9,676 bases of DNA from the NCBI GenBank assembly GCA_900765105.1, contig CAAFQM010000061.1:1-9676 (forward strand), in the 5' to 3' direction. Position 1 is the stretch's first letter; every line of letters starts with the position of its first letter. The notes under the pieces are model-generated. The model was not told where the DNA came from and ran no database searches. It saw only the letters and a list, made by a program, of their open reading frames with translations. This document shows positions 6,748 through 9,676 of this stretch, in pieces. The DNA comes from an uncultured Faecalibacterium sp. (GTDB lineage: Bacteria; Bacillota; Clostridia; Oscillospirales; Ruminococcaceae). Both the position numbers and the translations under genes were made by a program.

Positions 6748-7989
6748 TTACTGCTGCGCGAAAATCTTGACCTCGTCCTTATCCATAAAGGCGGCACCGG
6801 CAAAACCGGCGGCTTCCAGCTGACCCAGCTGCTTGCCCAGCTTCTTGGCCTGCTGCAGAACGGTCACGTTGTAGCTGTCGCGCAGGGCAGCGGCCTTTGC
6901 CAGCACGGCGGGGAAATCGGCGTCCTTTGCGTACAGCAGGGCGATCTTCTGCTTGGCACCGGGGATCTGGTAGCCCTGCTCCAGCAGGATGCCGCACACC
7001 CGCTCGAAACCGATGGAGAAGCCCACGGCAGGCACCTGAGTGCCCAGGAATTTGCCCACCATGTTGTCGTAGCGGCCGCCGCCGGCAACCGCGCCGCTGA
7101 ACTGCGGGCAGGTGATCTCGAACACCATGCCGGTGTAGTAGCCCTGACCGCGCACAAGGCTGGGGCAGTAGGCCACCTGATAGCGGCCTGCAGCCATGGC
7201 ATTGGCCGTGGCAAGGACATACTTCAGGTCATCGGCGATGGCGGGGTCTGCACAGCGGGCGGCCACGGCGTCCAGCGTCACCTCACCGGCGGCGATGAAG
7301 TCGGCCAGCGCGTTGATGGCGTTTTCCGGCAGCTGCTTTTCAATCAGCTCGGCCTTGACGCCCTCGGCACCGATCTTGTCCATCTTGTCAAAGGTGATGC
7401 AGACGGAATCCAGCGTGTCAGCGGCAAAACCCATGCTCTCCAGCATCCCGCGCAGGATGCGGCGGTCGTTGATGTTGACGGTGAAACCGGTAAAGCCGAT
7501 GTTCAGCAGAGCGCGGGTGGTCACGTCGATCAGCTCCACCTCAGCATTGGGCGAAGAATCGCCCAGAATGTCGATGTCGCACTGCACGAACTCGCGCAGG
7601 CGCCCTTTCTGGGGGCGCTCGGCGCGGAACACGCGGTCGGTCTGGATCACCTTGAAGGGGCTGGGGAGCTTGTCCTTGTTGGCCGCATAGTAGCGGCTCA
7701 GGGGCAGGGTGAGGTCGTAGCGCAGACCCATGTCGGACAGCTGCTTGGGGTCGCCGGTGTTCAGAGCAGCGGTGAGCTTGTCGCCGCGCTTGAGCACCTT
7801 GAAGATCAGGTTCAGGTTGTCGCCGCCGTCGGATTTGTCCAGATTTTCCATGTCCTCCAGCATGGGGGTGGAAATGCGCTCAAAGCCGGAGGCGCGGTAG
7901 GTCTCCAGAATTTTGCCCTGAATGTAATCGCGCAGGGTCTGCTCGGCGGGCAGCAGATCGCGCATGCCCTTTAATGCCTGTGTTTTCAT
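6748..7989 (-). CDS. hisS: Histidine--tRNA ligase
   Basis: The 413-residue class II synthetase attaches histidine to tRNA-His in the cytoplasm. Motif 2 reads FRAERPQKGRLREFVQCDIDILG (121-143, quoted as one motif of key residues R122, E124, R125, R132). The histidine-specific HisA loop is LVRGQGYYTGMVFEI (278-292), with R280 at the catalytic arginine position (E. coli R259). AGGGRYDNMVG is at 302-312, and motif 3 is AVGFSIGFERV (321-331). The anticodon-binding domain begins near 347 and ends at 413, clearly shorter than the roughly 90-100 residues usual in bacteria. The HisA loop has Q-G where the common bacterial form has L-D. The protein therefore belongs to a divergent HisRS branch but keeps the catalytic residues. 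The start has GAGAGGG (about 8005-7999) nine bases before the ATG. The leader of about 40 bases is too short for a T-box. Confidence 0.95.
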   Translation of the reverse strand: MKTQALKGMRDLLPAEQTLRDYIQGKILETYRASGFERISTPMLEDMENLDKSDGGDNLNLIFKVLKRGDKLTAALNTGDPKQLSDMGLRYDLTLPLSRYYAANKDKLPSPFKVIQTDRVFRAERPQKGRLREFVQCDIDILGDSSPNAEVELIDVTTRALLNIGFTGFTVNINDRRILRGMLESMGFAADTLDSVCITFDKMDKIGAEGVKAELIEKQLPENAINALADFIAAGEVTLDAVAARCADPAIADDLKYVLATANAMAAGRYQVAYCPSLVRGQGYYTGMVFEITCPQFSGAVAGGGRYDNMVGKFLGTQVPAVGFSIGFERVCGILLEQGYQIPGAKQKIALLYAKDADFPAVLAKAAALRDSYNVTVLQQAKKLGKQLGQLEAAGFAGAAFMDKDEVKIFAQQ

Positions 7990-8037
7990 GGTATAAATCC
8001 CTCTCTATATAAAATGTATCTGTTTCTAATATCTTTC

Positions 8038-8065
8038 ATTATAAAGGAAACTGCTGTTTTGTCAA
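8038..8065 (-). promoter_or_regulatory. Consensus sigma-A promoter of hisS
   Basis: Both boxes match consensus exactly on the minus strand: TTGACA (8065-8060) and TATAAT (8043-8038), with a 16-base spacer. The predicted start is near 8031, about 40 bases before the ATG. This is the strongest promoter in the window, as expected for an essential housekeeping gene. Confidence 0.92.
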
Positions 8066-8086
8066 TCGGAATGGGCACACTGTAAG
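8059..8086 (+). promoter_or_regulatory. Candidate promoter of the MFS gene, overlapping the hisS -35
   Basis: TTGTCA (8059-8064), 16 bases, TGTAAG (8081-8086). The -35 shares five bases with the hisS -35 on the other strand, so the two promoters face apart from nearly the same point. The start would be near 8093, leaving a leader of about 20 bases. It is much weaker than the hisS promoter by sequence. Confidence 0.5.
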
Positions 8087-8111
8087 GGAAAACATTTTTG
8101 AGGTGAAACCC

Positions 8112-9326
8112 ATGAAACAGCATTTTGCAGCAAAACATCCGTGGAGCATCCTTGCGGCCGGAGCCGCCATTCAGGTGCTCACCGGCATCCCGGCGGCGTG
8201 GGGCGTATTCCAGAAGCCGGTCATGGAAGAATACGGCCTGAGCGAGCAGGGGGCGGGGTATGCGTTCGGCATCCTCATCGCGGCCTTCGGCGTGGGGTGC
8301 GTCATCGGCGGCTTCCTGCAGGACAGCAAAGGCCCGCGCTGCGCCGGGCTGTGGGGCACGGCACTGCTGTGCGGCGGCTTTTTTGCAGCGGCGGCCCTGC
8401 CGGGCGGGAGCGCAGGCAGCTTTTTTCTGGCGTTCAGCATCCCGGCGGGGCTGGGTACGGCCTTTCTGTACCCGTCCATCCAGTCCTGCGCCCAAAAGTG
8501 GTACGCAGGCCGCAAGGGGCTTGCCACCGGCGTCATCGGCGGGGCGGTGGGGCTTTCCGGTGCGTTCCTCACCGTGTTTGTGCGCACGGCGGTGAAGGGT
8601 TTCTGGATCGTGCAGGGCATTCGGGGCGCGTTCTGGGCGCTGGGGACAATCACATTGCCGATCTGCCTTGCAGGCAGCCTGCTGCTGCAGGACCCGCCGG
8701 AGACTTCTGCACCGAAACAACAGCAGAACGTGGAAAACTCCGTTGACCTCTCCCCGTGGCAGATGCTGCGCACAAAACAGTACTGGCTGTGTGCCGGGGC
8801 GGTGTGCTTTTCCACCCCGGCGGTGCTGCTGTTCAGCCCCATCATCTTAAAACTGGGCATGGAGCGGGGGCTGAGCGAGGAAGCCGCCCTGTGGAGCGTG
8901 GTGCTGGGCAGTGTGGGCAGTGCGGCGGGGCGGCTGCTGATGCCCATGCTCAGCGATAAGATCGGCCGCAGACCCACCGACCTGATTTTATTTGCAGTGT
9001 CGCTGGGGCTTTCGGCAGGGTTTGCCTTTGCGCAGGGCTGGTGGGTGGTGGCCTGTTATGCCGGGCTGACCTTCTGTTACTCCGGCCTTGCGGCGGTGCT
9101 GCCGGCCCTTTCCACCGATCTGTTCGGCTTCCCGCACGCAGGGGTGAACTATGGGTTTCTGGCGCTGGGGCAGAGCGTGGGCAGCCTTGTGTTCCCGTTT
9201 GCAGCCAACCTCTGGGGGCTGGAAGCGGGGCGGCACTGGCTTGCCGTGGGCGGTGCTGTGGCAGGGTTTGCGGCCATGTGGGTGCTGCGGCCGGCGCAGG
9301 AGAACCGCCCCGGTGCAGAACGGTGA
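8112..9326 (+). CDS. MFS transporter, OFA (oxalate/formate antiporter)-like
   Basis: The 404-residue polytopic membrane protein of the major facilitator superfamily is predicted to have twelve helices in two halves. The A-like motifs are GGFLQDSKGPR (66-76) and RLLMPMLSDKIGRR (274-287). The block QKWYAGRKGLATG (128-140) followed by a glycine-rich helix is typical of the OFA subfamily, which moves small organic anions such as oxalate, formate or lactate. The actual substrate is unknown. A hydrophilic central loop lies at about 194-219. The ATG at 8112 is preferred because GAGGTG (8100-8105) ends six bases before it. An in-frame GTG at 8103 is part of that ribosome binding site. It is transcribed divergently from hisS. 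No strong terminator follows: CCGCC/GGCGG (9305-9309, 9330-9334) is only a weak candidate overlapping the stop. Confidence 0.88.
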   Translation: MKQHFAAKHPWSILAAGAAIQVLTGIPAAWGVFQKPVMEEYGLSEQGAGYAFGILIAAFGVGCVIGGFLQDSKGPRCAGLWGTALLCGGFFAAAALPGGSAGSFFLAFSIPAGLGTAFLYPSIQSCAQKWYAGRKGLATGVIGGAVGLSGAFLTVFVRTAVKGFWIVQGIRGAFWALGTITLPICLAGSLLLQDPPETSAPKQQQNVENSVDLSPWQMLRTKQYWLCAGAVCFSTPAVLLFSPIILKLGMERGLSEEAALWSVVLGSVGSAAGRLLMPMLSDKIGRRPTDLILFAVSLGLSAGFAFAQGWWVVACYAGLTFCYSGLAAVLPALSTDLFGFPHAGVNYGFLALGQSVGSLVFPFAANLWGLEAGRHWLAVGGAVAGFAAMWVLRPAQENRPGAER

Positions 9327-9345
9327 GACGGCGGATTTTATGCTC

Positions 9346-9400
9346 TTGACAAAATTGACAAAAACTTGACGAATGGAACAGGAAAAGCATCGGAATTGAC
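9346..9400 (+). repeat. Cluster of TTGAC direct repeats
   Basis: TTGAC occurs at 9346, 9355, 9366 and 9396, and GACGAAT at 9368 and 9406. The first three copies are separated by A-rich spacers (starts 9 and 11 bases apart, about one helical turn). None has a good -10 at the right distance, so they are not simply -35 boxes. The cluster lies between the MFS gene and the next promoter (9453) and could be an array of regulator half-sites. No known regulator is matched. Confidence 0.45.
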
Positions 9401-9452
9401 GGTTAGACGAATATGACCAAAAAGAGAATTGCGGAATTTTGGCGGAAATGTA

Positions 9453-9481
9453 TTGCAAAATCCGTCCGCATTCTCTATAAT
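9453..9481 (+). promoter_or_regulatory. Promoter of the right-edge gene
   Basis: TTGCAA (9453-9458), 17 bases, consensus TATAAT (9476-9481). The predicted start near 9488 leaves an unusually long leader, about 134 bases, before the ATG at 9622. Confidence 0.82.
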
Positions 9482-9487
9482 AAAACT

Positions 9488-9621
9488 ATGCGTGGAAGTG
9501 CTGTGCGGTGCCGGAAGAGAGCGGCGCGCACGGCCGATGCAAAACGGGAAGGGCAGGGTGTGCCGGCAGGGCGCAGCCGCGTTTTCCGCCAAGCGACATT
9601 TGTCAAAAGGAGAGTATGATT
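9488..9621 (+). other. Long, GC-rich structured leader of the right-edge gene
   Basis: This untranslated region has a clear hairpin: GTGC (9503-9506) with GCAC (9528-9531), and GTGCCG (9508-9513) with CGGCGC (9522-9527). That is 10 bp, with one bulged G and an 8-base loop GAAGAGAG. Further G-rich sequence, a TGCCGGCA palindrome near 9560 and a small GACA-TT-TGTC hairpin follow, before AAAAGGAG. No T-tract terminator is seen. It does not match a riboswitch class I can recognise, so a regulatory role is only suggested by its length and pairing. Confidence 0.4.
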
Positions 9622-9676
9622 ATGACCTATTCGCAGCAAGTACAGAATATGTGCCCGATCACCAAAGGTCCTAAGC
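9622..9676 (+). CDS. Unidentified gene, first 18 codons only
   Basis: An open frame beginning MTYSQQVQNMCPITKGPK runs off the right edge. AAAAGGAG (9605-9612) ends nine bases before the ATG at 9622. Another in-frame ATG at 9616 is only three bases from that site and is less likely. A good promoter (9453-9481) and a long leader precede it, so this is probably a real gene start. The N-terminus has no signal peptide or membrane segment and a single cysteine. I do not recognise the family. Confidence 0.7.
   Translation, partial: MTYSQQVQNMCPITKGPK

Noticed and set aside
6721..7974. A 417-codon open frame on the plus strand opposite hisS
   Set aside because: It is the mirror of a GC-rich coding sequence: it is very rich in His, Gly, Val and Gln, has no ribosome binding site, overlaps the terminator and resembles no family. 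hisS explains the region.
7990..8040. Possible T-box leader for hisS
   Set aside because: The strong promoter leaves only about 40 bases of leader, with no T-box core sequence and no terminator.
7986..8720. A 244-codon minus-strand frame opposite the MFS gene
   Set aside because: Arg/Ala/Pro-rich shadow running through the hisS promoter; the plus-strand MFS protein has clear membrane helices and motifs.
9535..9600. Resemblance of the right-edge leader (AAACGGGAA, GGTGTG, GCGCAGCC) to cobalamin riboswitch core motifs
   Set aside because: The essential CCCGC-ACTG type core and the receptor arms are missing, and the leader is short for the AdoCbl class. A covariance search could settle it.
9413..9674. 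Two short plus-strand frames (from 9413 and 9429)
   Set aside because: The -35 and -10 boxes and the structured leader lie inside them, neither has a ribosome binding site, and the translation is Arg-rich without family resemblance.

Overview
This looks like an ordinary chromosomal stretch of a moderately GC-rich Firmicute, most plausibly a gut clostridium of the Faecalibacterium / Oscillospiraceae kind. The reasons are GC-rich genes separated by AT-rich spacers, near-consensus sigma-A promoters, strong GGAG-type ribosome binding sites on every gene, a FucO-type lactaldehyde reductase, CmpB-type membrane proteins and a yybP-ykoY riboswitch. The genus is an inference. There are no phage, transposon, CRISPR, rRNA or tRNA features.

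Layout. Positions 1-614 (minus) hold the N-terminal half of a FucO-like iron-dependent alcohol dehydrogenase, cut by the window edge. It is divergent from glpK (866-2353, plus). A bicupin gene follows (2433-3086, plus), with its own well-formed ribosome binding site and ATG in the middle of the frame. A perfect 14-bp bidirectional terminator separates it from a convergent sugar isomerase/epimerase-like TIM-barrel gene (3137-3985, minus). That gene is divergent from a 432-residue membrane protein with two tandem CmpB-type domains (4183-5481, plus). Then come a promoter, a yybP-ykoY type manganese riboswitch with an intrinsic terminator (5536-5686), and a CaCA-family cation exchanger (5724-6686, plus). 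A second bidirectional terminator separates the exchanger from convergent hisS (6748-7989, minus). hisS shares an overlapping back-to-back promoter region with an OFA-like MFS transporter (8112-9326, plus). The last 300 bases hold a TTGAC repeat cluster, a good promoter, a structured leader and the first 18 codons of an unidentified gene.

Functionally the window mixes small-carbon metabolism (lactaldehyde/propanediol, glycerol, a possible sugar epimerase, an organic-acid-type transporter) with metal homeostasis and one housekeeping translation gene. Most genes have their own promoter, so this is a set of single-gene units rather than an operon. The most informative element is the manganese riboswitch: it predicts that the downstream exchanger, which homology alone would label a Ca2+/Na+ antiporter, exports Mn2+. 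I see no strong sign of a wholly new multi-gene system.
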